DNA of 64,000 bases from Burkholderia sp. 8Y (GTDB lineage Bacteria > Pseudomonadota > Gammaproteobacteria > Burkholderiales > Burkholderiaceae): assembly GCF_902506145.1 (NCBI RefSeq), contig NZ_LR733520.1:592057-656056 (forward strand), given 5' to 3'. Below are positions 44,458-53,227 of the stretch, piece by piece. The notes below the pieces were generated by a model, which saw only the letters and a program-made list of their open reading frames with translations, was not told the DNA's origin and searched no databases. Every line of letters starts with the position of its first letter. Within the stretch, counting starts at the first letter, position 1. Position numbers and translations under genes: made by a program.

Positions 44458-45840
44458 TCAGATGGTCCGCGAGAAGCGCCGGAGGCCCGCCTGTCCCAGA
44501 TAGCGGTCGAATACCGACGCGACGTTGCGCACGAGCATGCGTCCGGCGGGCAGCACGCGGATGGCCTCGGGCGTGATGTCGATCAGGCCGTCGCCGGCCA
44601 TCGGCGCGAGGCGCGCGAGTTCAGCCGCGAAAGCGTCGGCGAAGTCGATGCCGTGCGCGCGCTCGATGTCGGCCACGCGCAGCACGCCGCCGCACATGAG
44701 CCGCATGATGATGTCGCGGCGCAGAAGATCGTCGGCGCTAAGGCGCACGCCGCGCTGAATCGCGAAGCGCCCCGCGTCGATGGCCGCCGCGTAGTCGGCC
44801 AGATCGCGTGCGTTCTGTGCGTAGACGTCGCCGAGCTTGCCGATCGACGACGCGCCGATGCCGATCAGATCGCAGTCCGCATGCGTGCTGTAGCCCTGGA
44901 AATTGCGCTGCAGCGTGCCCGCTTCGTGGGCGCGGGCGAGTTCGTCGCCGGGCAGCGCGAAATGATCCATGCCGATGTAGACGTAGCCTGCATCGCTCAT
45001 TCGCTCGATCACACGCTCCAGAATGGCGAGGCGCACGGCGGGCGAGGGCAGCGCGGCTTCGTCGATCTGGCGCTGCATCTTGAAGAGCGCGGGCATGTGG
45101 GCATAGCCGAACACGGACACGCGGTCGGGCGCGAGCGCGATGATCGCGTCGAGCGTGCGCGTGAAGCTCTCGACGCTCTGATGCGGCAAGCCGTAGATCA
45201 GATCGACGCTCACCGACTTGAAGCCGTGTTCGCGCGCCGCACGCATCACGTCTTCGGTCATGGCGCGCGGCTGAATGCGGTTGACCGCCTGCTGCACGCG
45301 CTCGTCGAAATCCTGCACGCCGAGACTCAGCCGGTTGAAGCCGAGCTCGCGCAGCAACGCGACGGTTTGCGCGGACGCTTCGCGCGGATCGACTTCGATC
45401 GAATATTCGGCGCGCGCGTCGTCCACGAGGTTAAAGTGCGCAGCGGTGGCGGCCATGAGTTCGGCCATTTCCTCGTGCGAGAGGAAAGTGGGCGTGCCGC
45501 CGCCCCAGTGAAGCTGCGTGACGGGGCGGCGCGTATCGAAGCACGCGGCCTGCATCGCGAGTTCGCGTTTCATGCGATCAAGATATGGGCGGGCGTGCGT
45601 GCGGTTTTTCGTCGCGACCTTGTTGCAGCCGCAATAGAAGCAGACGGTGTCGCAGAACGGAATGTGAAAGTACAGCGACAGATCCGCCGATGCGCCGCCT
45701 CGGCTGGCGGCATCGAAGTAATGCGCGGGATCGAACGATTCCGTGAACTGGACGGCGGTGGGGTACGACGTGTAGCGCGGGCCGTGCGCGTCGTAGCGGG
45801 CGAGCAGGTCCGGGCGGAAGAGTGAGTCGGCGGGAGTCAT
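44458..45840 (-). CDS. hemN: Oxygen-independent coproporphyrinogen III oxidase
   Basis: A radical SAM enzyme of anaerobic heme synthesis: it oxidatively decarboxylates coproporphyrinogen III to protoporphyrinogen IX. 460 residues from ATG 45840 (MTPADSLFRPDLLARYD). The cluster motif is CDTVCFYCGC (Cys63, 67, 70 and the extra Cys72 typical of true HemN), preceded by PRYTSYPTAVQF, the substrate-binding N-terminal trip-wire region. GGGTPTFL (about 113) and the C-terminal HemN_C domain are intact. Compare the paralogue hemW at 5982-7205, which lacks the fourth Cys. Confidence 0.95.
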   Translation of the reverse strand: MTPADSLFRPDLLARYDAHGPRYTSYPTAVQFTESFDPAHYFDAASRGGASADLSLYFHIPFCDTVCFYCGCNKVATKNRTHARPYLDRMKRELAMQAACFDTRRPVTQLHWGGGTPTFLSHEEMAELMAATAAHFNLVDDARAEYSIEVDPREASAQTVALLRELGFNRLSLGVQDFDERVQQAVNRIQPRAMTEDVMRAAREHGFKSVSVDLIYGLPHQSVESFTRTLDAIIALAPDRVSVFGYAHMPALFKMQRQIDEAALPSPAVRLAILERVIERMSDAGYVYIGMDHFALPGDELARAHEAGTLQRNFQGYSTHADCDLIGIGASSIGKLGDVYAQNARDLADYAAAIDAGRFAIQRGVRLSADDLLRRDIIMRLMCGGVLRVADIERAHGIDFADAFAAELARLAPMAGDGLIDITPEAIRVLPAGRMLVRNVASVFDRYLGQAGLRRFSRTI

Positions 45841-45967
45841 GGGCAGCCTTTGGGTTGCGCCGATCTTACGTGTGCGCGTGCGTGCGCGCGTTGCGTGATA
45901 ACGCCGCAGTCCCCTTCGGCTGGCATGGGACAATGGCGCATTAGCCGCTGTCTCGTCCGCTTTCGTC

Positions 45968-46249
45968 ATGTCCATTCCGTCTTCGTCCCCTCATGCCTGC
46001 CGCGAAGGATGCGGCGCGTGCTGCATCGCGCCGTCCATCACGAGCCCGATTCCGGGCATGCCGCACGGCAAGCGCGCGGGCGAGCCGTGCGTCCAGCTTG
46101 ACGAGAATCTGCGCTGCAAGATCTTCGGCGATCCGCGCCGGCCGGCGTGCTGCGGCGGCCTGCAGCCGTCCGCCGAGATGTGCGGAGAATCGCGCGACTA
46201 CGCCGTTCGATGGCTGACCCGGCTCGAAATCGACACGCAACCGCAATGA
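45968..46249 (+). CDS. YkgJ-family cysteine-cluster protein
   Basis: 93 residues with the CxxCxxCC-type cluster CREGCGACC (about residues 11-19), then [22 protein letters not shown] and MCGESRDYA. Members of this family (UPF0153) are thought to bind zinc or an iron-sulfur centre. The protein has no signal peptide. It diverges from hemN (127-bp spacer) and precedes the DUF1439 gene by 50 bp on the same strand. Confidence 0.85.
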   Translation: MSIPSSSPHACREGCGACCIAPSITSPIPGMPHGKRAGEPCVQLDENLRCKIFGDPRRPACCGGLQPSAEMCGESRDYAVRWLTRLEIDTQPQ

Positions 46250-46299
46250 AGTTCGTCTGTCCAAGCACCGTTACGACGTTCAGTAGAGGAGATTCCCGC

Positions 46300-46887
46300 A
46301 TGTCACGACCCGCCGCGCCGCACAGGCGCCGGTTGCTGCTGGGCGCGCTCGCCGCGTTGCCGGCACTCGCGCTTGCCTCGACGGCGCACGCCGCGTCCAT
46401 CTTTCCGTTTATTCCGGACCACTACACATTCTCGCAAAAGCAGGTACAGGAAGCCGTCGCGCGCAAGTTTCCGCTGGAACGCACGGCGCGGCAAATCTTC
46501 GATGTCCTGCTGAGCAATCCTGTCGTCGGCATGGCGGCGGACCGCAATCGCGTGACGGTGCGCGTGGATGCGCGGCTTTCCACGCCTTTCATGCCGAATC
46601 CGGTGAACGGCGCGTTCACGCTGTCGACGCAACTGGCCTACGATGCGCCGACCCACTCGGTCGTGCTCGTCTCGCCGACGGTTGACGATTCGCAACTGAC
46701 CGGCGACGCTGCGCAGTACAACCAACAAATCGCCGCGGCTGGCGCGCTGCTCGCTGCTCAATTGCTCGACCGCTATCCGATCTACGCGTTCAAACCGGAA
46801 GAATTGCAGTTCGCGGGCGTGTCTTACGAACCCGGTACAATCACAGTCCTTACAAACGGCATACGCGTTCAGATCGTCGAGAAGTAA
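46300..46887 (+). CDS. DUF1439 (YceB-like) exported protein
   Basis: 195 residues from ATG 46300, with GAGGAGA 6 bp upstream. The N-terminus (MSRPAAPHRRRLLLGALAAL) is a signal sequence with a run of arginines, possibly Tat-compatible. The mature part IFPFIPDHYTFSQKQVQEAV and YPIYAFKPEELQFAGVSYEPG matches DUF1439 proteins of the YceB type, which fold like lipid-binding SMP/TULIP domains. Unlike E. coli YceB there is no lipobox Cys, so it is probably periplasmic and soluble. Function unknown. Confidence 0.8.
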   Translation: MSRPAAPHRRRLLLGALAALPALALASTAHAASIFPFIPDHYTFSQKQVQEAVARKFPLERTARQIFDVLLSNPVVGMAADRNRVTVRVDARLSTPFMPNPVNGAFTLSTQLAYDAPTHSVVLVSPTVDDSQLTGDAAQYNQQIAAAGALLAAQLLDRYPIYAFKPEELQFAGVSYEPGTITVLTNGIRVQIVEK

Positions 46888-46948
46888 ATGGAAATCTTCG
46901 CGCGCGGTGCTCCACACCCACAGCAAAAAAGCGAACAAGGGCTGACGG

Positions 46949-47782
46949 ATGGACTGGATTCTGATGGTAAAGGCGCTCGTTTTGGGCGTCGTGGAAGGCT
47001 TGACGGAGTTTCTGCCGGTTTCGAGCACGGGACACCTGATCGTCGCGGGCAGTCTGCTCAATTTCACCGACGCGCAAGCGAAGACGTTCGACGTCGTCAT
47101 CCAGTTCGGCGCGATTCTCGCCATTTGCTGGGAATTTCGCGCGAAGATCGGCTCGGTCGTGGGCGGTCTCGCGAGCCGTCCGGACGCGCGGCGTTTCACC
47201 ATCAACGTCGTCATCGCGACGATTCCGGCCGTCGTGCTGGGCCTGCTGCTCGAAAAGAAGATCAAGTCGGTGCTGTTTTCGCCGGTGCCGGTGTCGGTGG
47301 CGCTGATCGTCGGCGGCATCGTGATTCTGTGGGCGGAGGCGCGTCAGCGCGATCGCGCCACGCCGCCGCGCGTGCATTCGGTCGATGATCTTTCCTATGC
47401 CGATGCGTTTAAGGTCGGTCTCGCGCAATGCCTCGCGCTGATTCCCGGCACATCGCGCTCGGGCGCGACGATCATCGGCGGGATGCTGTTCGGGCTGGAG
47501 CGCCGCGCGGCCACCGAGTTCTCGTTCTTCCTCGCCATCCCGATCATCTTCGGCGCGACGCTCTACGAAATGGCCAAGTATTGGCGCACGCTCACCGTGA
47601 ACGACCTCGGGCTCTTCGCCGTCGGGCTCGTGTCCGCGTTCGTGAGCGCCTTCATCTGCGTGCGATGGCTGCTCCGTTACGTGGCCTCGCACGATTTCAC
47701 GGCATTCGCGTGGTATCGCATCGGCTTCGGGCTGCTGATTCTGATCGTCGGTTATAGCGGCGGCCTGAGCTGGGCCGATTGA
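46949..47782 (+). CDS. uppP: Undecaprenyl-diphosphatase (BacA type)
   Basis: Recycles undecaprenyl diphosphate to the monophosphate carrier lipid for peptidoglycan and O-antigen synthesis; overproduction gives bacitracin resistance. 277 residues with about eight membrane helices. The catalytic motifs are [17 protein letters not shown] (about 16-32) and [18 protein letters not shown] (about 169-186). AAGGG lies upstream of the ATG. It is convergent with trmB. Confidence 0.96.
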   Translation: MDWILMVKALVLGVVEGLTEFLPVSSTGHLIVAGSLLNFTDAQAKTFDVVIQFGAILAICWEFRAKIGSVVGGLASRPDARRFTINVVIATIPAVVLGLLLEKKIKSVLFSPVPVSVALIVGGIVILWAEARQRDRATPPRVHSVDDLSYADAFKVGLAQCLALIPGTSRSGATIIGGMLFGLERRAATEFSFFLAIPIIFGATLYEMAKYWRTLTVNDLGLFAVGLVSAFVSAFICVRWLLRYVASHDFTAFAWYRIGFGLLILIVGYSGGLSWAD

Positions 47783-47807
47783 TTCGACACCGCTGCCGCA
47801 AAAACGC

Positions 47808-47833
47808 AAACGCCACGGCTTGCCGTGGCGTTT
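47808..47833. terminator. Bidirectional terminator between uppP and trmB
   Basis: An 11-bp perfect stem, AAACGCCACGG/CCGTGGCGTTT, loop CTTG, between convergent genes. Short A and T runs flank it on both sides. Confidence 0.75.
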
Positions 47834-47850
47834 CGCTATTCATCGCGCAA

Positions 47851-48600
47851 TCACTTGCGGCGAAACAGCAGATCCCAGACGCCGTGTCCGAGCCGCAAGC
47901 CGCGACGCTCGAACTTCGTCACCGGCCGATACGCCGGACGCGGCGCGTAGCCGTCCGCCGTGTTTTCGAGCATCGGTTCGGCTGAAAGCACATCGAGCAT
48001 CTGTTCCGCGTAGTTCTGCCAGTCGGTTGCGAGATGCAGATAGCCGCCCGGCTTCACGCGCGACCTTAAGAGCGACACGAATTTCGGCTGAATGAGCCGG
48101 CGCTTGTGGTGGCGCGCCTTGTGCCACGGATCGGGGAAATAAACGTGCACGCCGTCCAGACTCGCGGGCGCGATCATCTGTTCGAGCACTTCGACCGCGT
48201 CGTGCTGAAGAATGCGGATATTGCCGAGCTGCTGCTCACCGATCAGCTTCAGCAGCGCGCCGACGCCCGGTTCGTGCACTTCCACGCCGATGAAGTCGTC
48301 GTCGGGACGCGCCGCAGCGATCTCCGCCGTGGTTGCGCCCATGCCGAAGCCGATTTCGAGGATGCGCGGCGCCTGCCGGCCGAAGAGCGCGTCCCAGTCC
48401 GCGACGTGCGGCGCGTACGGCACGATAAAGCGCGGACCCAGTTCATCTATCGCGCGCTGCTGTCCCGGCGAAACGCGTCCCGCGCGCGTCACGAAGCTGC
48501 GGATACGGCGATGATGCAGCGGCTGCGACGCCTCGCTCTCGGAACGCTGACCTGCGGCAAGCGCGTCGTCGTCGTGGGAATCGTGGGATTGGTCGTTCAT
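47851..48600 (-). CDS. trmB: tRNA (guanine-N7-)-methyltransferase
   Basis: Makes m7G46 in tRNAs. From ATG 48600 ([12 protein letters not shown]) it has 249 residues; a TTG start 18 bp earlier is possible. An acidic N-terminal tail of about 45 residues precedes the core. Motifs: [16 protein letters not shown], the SAM-binding [14 protein letters not shown] (about 85-98), [13 protein letters not shown], the TrmB-specific [19 protein letters not shown] (about 170-188) and [11 protein letters not shown]. Confidence 0.94.
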   Translation of the reverse strand: MNDQSHDSHDDDALAAGQRSESEASQPLHHRRIRSFVTRAGRVSPGQQRAIDELGPRFIVPYAPHVADWDALFGRQAPRILEIGFGMGATTAEIAAARPDDDFIGVEVHEPGVGALLKLIGEQQLGNIRILQHDAVEVLEQMIAPASLDGVHVYFPDPWHKARHHKRRLIQPKFVSLLRSRVKPGGYLHLATDWQNYAEQMLDVLSAEPMLENTADGYAPRPAYRPVTKFERRGLRLGHGVWDLLFRRK

Positions 48601-48640
48601 GGCGGGATCGGAAGGCAAAGAAGCGTCGCGCGAAAACTAA

Positions 48641-48671
48641 AAAGCCGCCTCGCAGGTTGGAAGGCGGCTTT
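48641..48671 (-). terminator. Terminator, probably the original one of tRNA-Gly
   Basis: Stem AAAGCCGCCT/AGGCGGCTTT, 11-base loop, followed on the minus strand by TTTTTAG. No minus-strand gene ends here now except the unit to its right. Without the insert at 48717-49878 it would lie 24 bp behind the tRNA-Gly 3' end, the normal place for a tRNA terminator. Confidence 0.75.
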
Positions 48672-48694
48672 CGCTTATCTGTTGCTCGTGAAAC

Positions 48695-48716
48695 TGGAGC
48701 GGGCGATGGGAATCGA
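48695..48716 (-). repeat. 22-bp copy of the tRNA-Gly 3' end (distal attachment site)
   Basis: Bases 48695-48716 are identical to 49879-49900, which form the CCA end, acceptor strand and part of the T-arm of tRNA-Gly(UCC). Beyond base 22 the two diverge at once. Such direct repeats are the footprint of an element integrated into the tRNA 3' end. Confidence 0.85.
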
Positions 48717-48834
48717 CCGTACGCACTAGACAAACCCCAAGTAGCTGATTTTGGAAAAGAAAGAAGCAAGCAGGCGACGCCCACTCCACGCAATGCCTGT
48801 GAGAGACGATTGTAGCAGAAGCCGCCGGTCGGAA

Positions 48835-49407
48835 TTAGACACCAGTGACAACGATTTCAATCATGCATTGGGCAGAATCCGATGAGTAAGCGATGGTGCA
48901 ACCCGTTGATGTGAGGCCAATGAACCGCGCCGAGACGTCGCCGATGACCTGTACCGCGGTGGCCTCGTTGGGAAACGCGATCGGGAAGATTAACTTTGAA
49001 GTCTTACCCGGCAGCGAGGTCGCTGAAATTCGCTGCACGAATGTTCCGTTCGCATACAACGTGTAGTGCTCATTCTTCGAGATGATCTGATCGCGTTGTA
49101 TTTGAGCCTTTTCCGCAGGCGTTAGCTCGCCAGCGAGCTTCCGTTTGCTCTGCCTGGCGAACGTCAATTCGGTCTCGCCATGCTTGATCGACTTCACCCG
49201 CGCCAGCATATCGAGAAGAGTTCTATAGAACAACAAAGCCAAAATCAAAATCAACGTCGGCCATGCAAGATGGCCAATCACTGCGGAAATGAAGTCTAGT
49301 GTTTCCTTGCGCAAGCTAGGTCCCCGTTGAACGTGTAGTCCGCAAACGATGGCCTCATCGTTCGCAGCAATCGTAATGCGCGCGCCCCGAAGCGTCATTG
49401 GCGTCAT
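48835..49407 (-). CDS. Membrane-anchored unknown protein of the tRNA-Gly insert
   Basis: The core reads ETLDFISAVIGHLAWPTLIL, a single membrane helix (ILILALLFYRTLLDMLA), then a charged KSIKHGETELTFARQSKRK stretch and a C-terminal beta-rich domain (about 90 residues, IVVTGV at the end). Proteins with this FISAxxGxLAWPxxIL helix plus 'KxGxxELxF' linker are common in islands; their role is unknown. The start is uncertain: ATG 49407 is given, but TTG 49314, placing the helix at the N-terminus, fits the family better. There is no good ribosome-binding site at either. The frame upstream (to 49500) looks like noise. Confidence 0.5.
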   Translation of the reverse strand: MTPMTLRGARITIAANDEAIVCGLHVQRGPSLRKETLDFISAVIGHLAWPTLILILALLFYRTLLDMLARVKSIKHGETELTFARQSKRKLAGELTPAEKAQIQRDQIISKNEHYTLYANGTFVQRISATSLPGKTSKLIFPIAFPNEATAVQVIGDVSARFIGLTSTGCTIAYSSDSAQCMIEIVVTGV

Positions 49408-49878
49408 GGCCGATCGGGTCCGAATCGGGGACCGTCCAGCGGTAGAGCCCCTGCGCGTGCTCAAATACCTGTGCCCGATCGTTGAGAAGCCCGCCAGCAA
49501 GTGCGCCGGGCGAGAGACCGGTAGCGCCCGCCGCCTCCGAAACTTGAATCAGTCAGTCGCCAGTCAGTAGCGGGCTTTCATCTCTGAGTTTTTTCCGCGT
49601 CCATCGCCAGAAAGCGATTGCACGAGTGAAGTTGAATCCTGAACGCCGCCGCATTTTCGATTTCAAGGCTTCGCAGATCTGTCGAAGGTTGATTCTTTGT
49701 GCGACAAACGAACTCACCCGAGCGTTCTGGGACGACAAGACGCACTGCGGAGATGCCGCTAGGGCGGCGGTATTGAGGCACGATGTCCCGTCGCAGTGAC
49801 CACCACTGTAGAAGCCTTGTGGAGACTCACACCATCAGGTCCGGCGTTGACGTGAAATTGACGACTTAGGAAGGTGTT
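49408..49878 (-). other. Remnant coding sequence, no intact gene
   Basis: On the minus strand, about 49345-49548, an ATG-less frame directly after a stop reads VSEAAGATGLSPGALAGG, then NDRAQVFEHAQGLYRWT and ends in YDCCER. This resembles the end of a winged-helix-like regulator cut by deletion, overlapping the 5' part of the unknown gene in another frame. The rest, up to tRNA-Gly, has only short frames and shows nothing I can name. Confidence 0.35.
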
Positions 49879-49952
49879 GGAGCGGGCGATGGGAATCGAA
49901 CCCACGTCAGTAGCTTGGGAAGCTACGGTAATGGCCATTATACGACGCCCGC
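49879..49952 (-). tRNA. tRNA-Gly(UCC)
   Basis: 74 nt with encoded CCA. The minus strand begins GCGGGCGTCGTATAATGGCC, anticodon loop CTTCCCA (anticodon TCC), T-arm GTTCGATTC. Its 3' 22 bases are duplicated at 48695-48716. Confidence 0.95.
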
Positions 49953-50017
49953 GTGAGCCGACTATTGTAAGCGCAACGCGCGCCGCCGCGCAATCGTGGC
50001 GGGCGGCGCGGCCCGCG

Positions 50018-50578
50018 TCAGATGCCGAAGAGCGTCATGGAAACCGCGACGCGCGTCACGACCATCAGCAGCACCTGCACGATCACGAAGAGCAGGATCG
50101 GCGACAGGTCGATGCCGCCGAGGCGCGGCAGGATGCGGCGCAGCGGATCGAGAAACGGCGCGGTGATCTGAAACAAGAGCGGCATGGCCGGCGACTGCGG
50201 ATTGAGCCACGAAAGCAGCGCCATCAGTATCGTCATCCAGATGATGAGGTTCAGCGCCCACTTCACGACCGTCAGCACCGCGACGAGCAGCAGCATCGGC
50301 AGCATGACCGTCGGATCGACGCCGGCGAGATAGACCATCAACGTCACATAGACGAGCGCCGCGATATAGGCGGCCAGAATGCTGGCCCAGTCGATCTTGC
50401 CGCCCGGCAAGATCTTGCGCAGCGGCAGCACGATAAAGTTGGTCGCCTGCATGACGGCATTCGACACCGGGTTGTACGGCGGCATGCGTACGACCTGCAT
50501 CCACGCGCGCAGGAGCAGCGCCGCGCCGAACAGGGTAAAGACAGTATTGAGCAGAAAGCGGGCGATATCGCCGAACAT
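50018..50578 (-). CDS. YggT-family membrane protein
   Basis: 186 residues with two tandem YggT repeats, each with a membrane helix and the NPxS/NP motif: PPYNPVSNAVMQATNFIVLP (about 33-52) and SWLNPQSPAMPLLFQITAPF (about 123-142), each followed by LRxILPxxGxID. These proteins are thought to act in osmotic or ion homeostasis and often neighbour proC/yggS; those genes are not in view here. The start MFGDIARFLLNTVFTL is supported by AGAGG upstream. Confidence 0.88.
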   Translation of the reverse strand: MFGDIARFLLNTVFTLFGAALLLRAWMQVVRMPPYNPVSNAVMQATNFIVLPLRKILPGGKIDWASILAAYIAALVYVTLMVYLAGVDPTVMLPMLLLVAVLTVVKWALNLIIWMTILMALLSWLNPQSPAMPLLFQITAPFLDPLRRILPRLGGIDLSPILLFVIVQVLLMVVTRVAVSMTLFGI

Positions 50579-51317
50579 CTCGGTCCTCTTGGAAAACGTG
50601 GCGGCGGAATGGCCGCGCCGGGGTCGGGAAAAGCGAAGGGAACGGGCGGTGACGCTAGCGGCCGCTGCCCGGCTGCCGGGACTGACGGTGCGGTGGCGCG
50701 GCGAACGCGCATGCTGCGTCGCGCGAGCCGTAATGAGTGACTTTGATCATTATTCGTTCTCTGGCCTGAATGTCATCTGTAGTCGTCGCGCCGAGACCGA
50801 GGCCGGCGAGCGCCAACTCCTTTCTCCTGGAGCGGATGGCGCCGAGCATTCCCCGCCCACCGTCAATGCCGGTGGGGCGCCGGACGTCACCTTAACATGG
50901 CTTCGGGGCGGCTTGGGCGCGTTGTCGAACAACCACGAGCGATTGTCGCCGCGGCTCAATGAAAGGCGGCTGCAAGCATAGCGCATGCTGAGACACATCG
51001 CCGAAAACCCTGATGTTGCCGACCTGCGACGCTTCCCGCGAGCGCGTTTCACGCAAAGATGGCAGGATAGGATCACAGAAAACGATTGAATCAGACGCCG
51101 CGACGAGTCTGTCGGCATTGCGCCGTTTAATTCGTGGCATGTTTTCTGCTCTAAGTGTGGTGCAACGCACGCGGCTTGCGTGTTTTGGTTCCTTTGCGAA
51201 CATTGATGAACGAACCGGGCGCGAATACTAAAGACAAGAGTGATTAACGGAAACGCATTGCTGGCTTTTAACGGCTGCTTTCCTCGACGTTTTCAAAACG
51301 CTACGTTCGGAGGTCGC
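50579..51317. other. Long intergenic region with a GC-rich inverted-repeat block
   Basis: No gene is convincing. Frames on both strands across 50655-51203 lack ribosome-binding sites. At 50846-50888 GGCGCC occurs on both sides of a CCCACCG/CGGTGGG hairpin (about 50869-50882), giving a nested structure on either strand. The part near 50740-50760 (ATGATCAAAGTCACTCATTA on the minus strand) probably carries the yggT promoter. An 82-codon plus-strand frame from ATG 50733 is possible but unsupported. Confidence 0.35.
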
Positions 51318-51479
51318 ATGAGCATTTTCTCTTATCGAAAGCATCTGCGTTTCTTGAGCCAGGCCCAAAGGCGTCGCTGGTGGGATCAAAAGAAGCGATT
51401 GACGCCGCGTGTCGTCATAGGGGCGGCGTATGTTCCGCCTAATGTCACACGCGAATTCGCTTATGTGAAAGTAGGCTGA
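51318..51479 (+). CDS. Short basic unknown protein (53 aa)
   Basis: ATG 51318 has GGAGG 5-6 bp upstream, and a strong terminator follows the stop (51511-51543). The product, starting MSIFSYRKHLRFLSQAQRRR, is strongly basic with a WW pair and a hydrophobic VVIGAAYVPPNV segment. The start, terminator and isolated position make a real gene likely. I do not recognise the family. Confidence 0.55.
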   Translation: MSIFSYRKHLRFLSQAQRRRWWDQKKRLTPRVVIGAAYVPPNVTREFAYVKVG

Positions 51480-51510
51480 AGCCGCCCCGAAGGAGTCGTC
51501 ATCTCATGCG

Positions 51511-51543
51511 AAGCCCCGCCGGACGGCGCGTCCGGCGGGGCTT
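51511..51543 (+). terminator. Strong terminator after the 53-aa gene
   Basis: A 15-bp stem, AAGCCCCGCCGGACG and its complement, with loop GCG, followed by TTTTGATTT. It lies 31 bp after the stop. Confidence 0.88.
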
Positions 51544-51798
51544 TTGATTTCATTTGTAAAGATACGTTACTTCGCGCGTGCGTTCGTCGAGGACGCGCCG
51601 ATAAGCAAGCGGCTCTGCCCCTTGCCGTCCGGCGCGTTCCACCGGCCATGCCGCAGCCAGTACGGGAATCGCCGAATCGTAACCTTGCAATTTGCAACAA
51701 CTGGCCCGTGCGATCATGCGGCTTTTTCGCTAAATTCAGACTACGCAGCCGCGCGACCGGATTGGACCGGTCGGCCCGAAGCGGCGAGGAGAAACAAA
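51544..51798. other. Promoter region of the secreted Pro/Tyr-rich protein
   Basis: Together with the terminator this is a 319-bp gene-free gap. It contains TTGCAA near 51691 and a TAAATT further on (about 51732), but their spacing does not fit one promoter. The in-frame extension of the following gene through this region has no start or ribosome-binding site, so it is treated as non-coding. Confidence 0.3.
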
Positions 51799-52119
51799 GT
51801 GAAAAAGCTCGGTCATGTGTTGATCGGTGGCGCTCTCGGCCTGGGTGCCGTCGGCGCGGCGCAAGCTCATGTTTCGATCGGGGTTGGCATCGGAGTGCCG
51901 GCTTATCCGGTGTATCAGGCGCCGCCCGCGCCGGTTTATATCGCTCCGCCGCAGCCGGTTTATGTCGCGCCGCCTCCGCCTGTCGTCTATGCGCCGCCGC
52001 CGGCAGTCGTCGTGGGCGGATATGGCTATGGATACTATGGCCGTCCTTATTGGAGGCACGGGTATTATGGCCACCCGTATGGTCATGGCTACGGGTACGG
52101 TCGCGGCCACTGGCACTGA
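51799..52119 (+). CDS. Secreted Pro/Tyr/Gly-rich protein (106 aa)
   Basis: Starts at GTG 51799, chosen because AGGAG lies 8 bp upstream and because the product then begins with a proper signal peptide (MKKLGHVLIGGALGLGAVGA, cleaved after AQA). The mature part has repeats of the type APPxPVYxAPP (about 40-68) and then a GYGYGYYGRPYWRHGYYGHP-like His/Tyr/Gly tail to HWH at the C-terminus. Such low-complexity exported proteins are frequent in Burkholderia; a cell-envelope or metal-binding role is only a guess (His-rich tail). Confidence 0.75.
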   Translation: MKKLGHVLIGGALGLGAVGAAQAHVSIGVGIGVPAYPVYQAPPAPVYIAPPQPVYVAPPPPVVYAPPPAVVVGGYGYGYYGRPYWRHGYYGHPYGHGYGYGRGHWH

Positions 52120-52252
52120 CAATCGCTTTCCTCGCGATTTGACCGCACGGGGCCCGAAAGGGGCTCGTTTTTTTCGTGTCGATGAAACTGGCTATTCCGA
52201 TTCGCTGCGGAACTGGCGAGAATGGCATTTTCCCTGATGCCCTTTCCATCCG

Positions 52253-53218
52253 ATGCTTCCACTTCCTGCCCCGACTTTCGAAGACGTCGCCGATGCCGCC
52301 CGCCGCATAGAGGGTGTCGCGCATCGCACGCCGGTTCTCACGTCCCGCACGGCGGACGAAATTGCAGGCGCGTCGCTCTATTTCAAATGCGAGAACTTCC
52401 AGCGTATGGGCGCTTTCAAGTTTCGCGGCGCCTATAACGCGCTCTCGCATTTCGACGACACGCAGCGCGCCGCCGGCGTCATCACGTATTCGTCCGGCAA
52501 TCACGCGCAGGCCATCGCGCTGTCGGCGAAGCTGGCCGGTATCCGCGCGACGATCATCATGCCGGAAGACGCACCGGCCGCGAAAATCGCAGCGACACGC
52601 GGCTATGGCGGCGAAGTCATCACGTATGACCGCTACACGCAGAATCGCGAGGAGATTGGCCGCGTGCTGGCCGAAGAGCGCGGCATGACGCTGATTCCGC
52701 CGTATGACCATCCGCACGTGATCGCGGGGCAGGGCACGGCGGCGAAGGAGTTGATCGAGGAAACCGGACCGCTCGACTATCTTTTCGTGTGTCTCGGCGG
52801 CGGCGGGCTGATCGCGGGCTCTGCGCTCGCGGCGGCGGCGCTTTCGCCGTCGTGCAAGGTGATCGGCGTCGAGCCGGAAGCGGGCAACGACGCGCAGCAG
52901 TCGCTCGCACGCGGCGAGATCGTGCATATCGAGGTGCCGCGCACCATCGCGGATGGCGCGGCGTCCACGCACGTCGGCGAATACAACTTCCCGGTCATTC
53001 AAAAGCACGTGGACCGCATCGTCACGGTGAGCGACGCGCAGCTCGTCGATACGCTGCGCTTCTTTGCCGAGCGCATGAAGATGGTCGTCGAGCCGACCGG
53101 CTGCCTCGCGGCGGCGGCGGTGCTTCAGAAGGTGGTGCCGGTCGAGGGCAAGCGCGTGGGCGTGATCGTGAGCGGCGGCAACGTCGACTTGGCGCGGCTC
53201 GCGCAGTTCATCGCGTGA
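52253..53218 (+). CDS. Serine/threonine dehydratase-like PLP enzyme
   Basis: A fold-type II PLP lyase of 321 residues. Lys in MGAFKFRGAYNAL (about 54) binds PLP; the phosphate loop is CLGGGGLIAGSA (about 182-193) and SSGNHAQAIA (about 82) contacts the substrate carboxylate. There is no C-terminal ACT domain, so it is not biosynthetic IlvA. The closest described types are catabolic threonine ammonia-lyase, threo-3-hydroxyaspartate ammonia-lyase and serine racemase. The STHVGEYNFPVIQKHVDRI region resembles the hydroxyaspartate enzymes, but the substrate cannot be fixed from sequence. It is convergent with the lysE gene. Confidence 0.88.
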   Translation: MLPLPAPTFEDVADAARRIEGVAHRTPVLTSRTADEIAGASLYFKCENFQRMGAFKFRGAYNALSHFDDTQRAAGVITYSSGNHAQAIALSAKLAGIRATIIMPEDAPAAKIAATRGYGGEVITYDRYTQNREEIGRVLAEERGMTLIPPYDHPHVIAGQGTAAKELIEETGPLDYLFVCLGGGGLIAGSALAAAALSPSCKVIGVEPEAGNDAQQSLARGEIVHIEVPRTIADGAASTHVGEYNFPVIQKHVDRIVTVSDAQLVDTLRFFAERMKMVVEPTGCLAAAAVLQKVVPVEGKRVGVIVSGGNVDLARLAQFIA

Positions 53219-53227
53219 AGCGGGCCG

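Larger units (their letters stand above)
48695..49900. mobile_element. About 1.2-kb remnant or mini-element integrated at tRNA-Gly
   Basis: The segment between the two 22-bp repeats is AT-richer than its flanks and has one membrane-anchored unknown protein and decayed coding remnants. It contains no recognisable integrase or excisionase, so it is either the remains of a larger island after deletion or a satellite moved by another element's integrase. The displaced terminator at 48641-48671 supports insertion between tRNA and terminator. Confidence 0.7.

Noticed and set aside
48695..48716. The 22-bp repeat as part of a second tRNA-Gly gene
   Set aside because: Identity stops within the T-arm and no cloverleaf can be formed with the following sequence.
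50379..50981. Plus-strand frame running from inside yggT into the intergenic gap, including an ATG at 50733
   Set aside because: No ribosome-binding site, the first half is antisense to yggT, and the tail has no recognisable features. It is mentioned only as part of the gap description.
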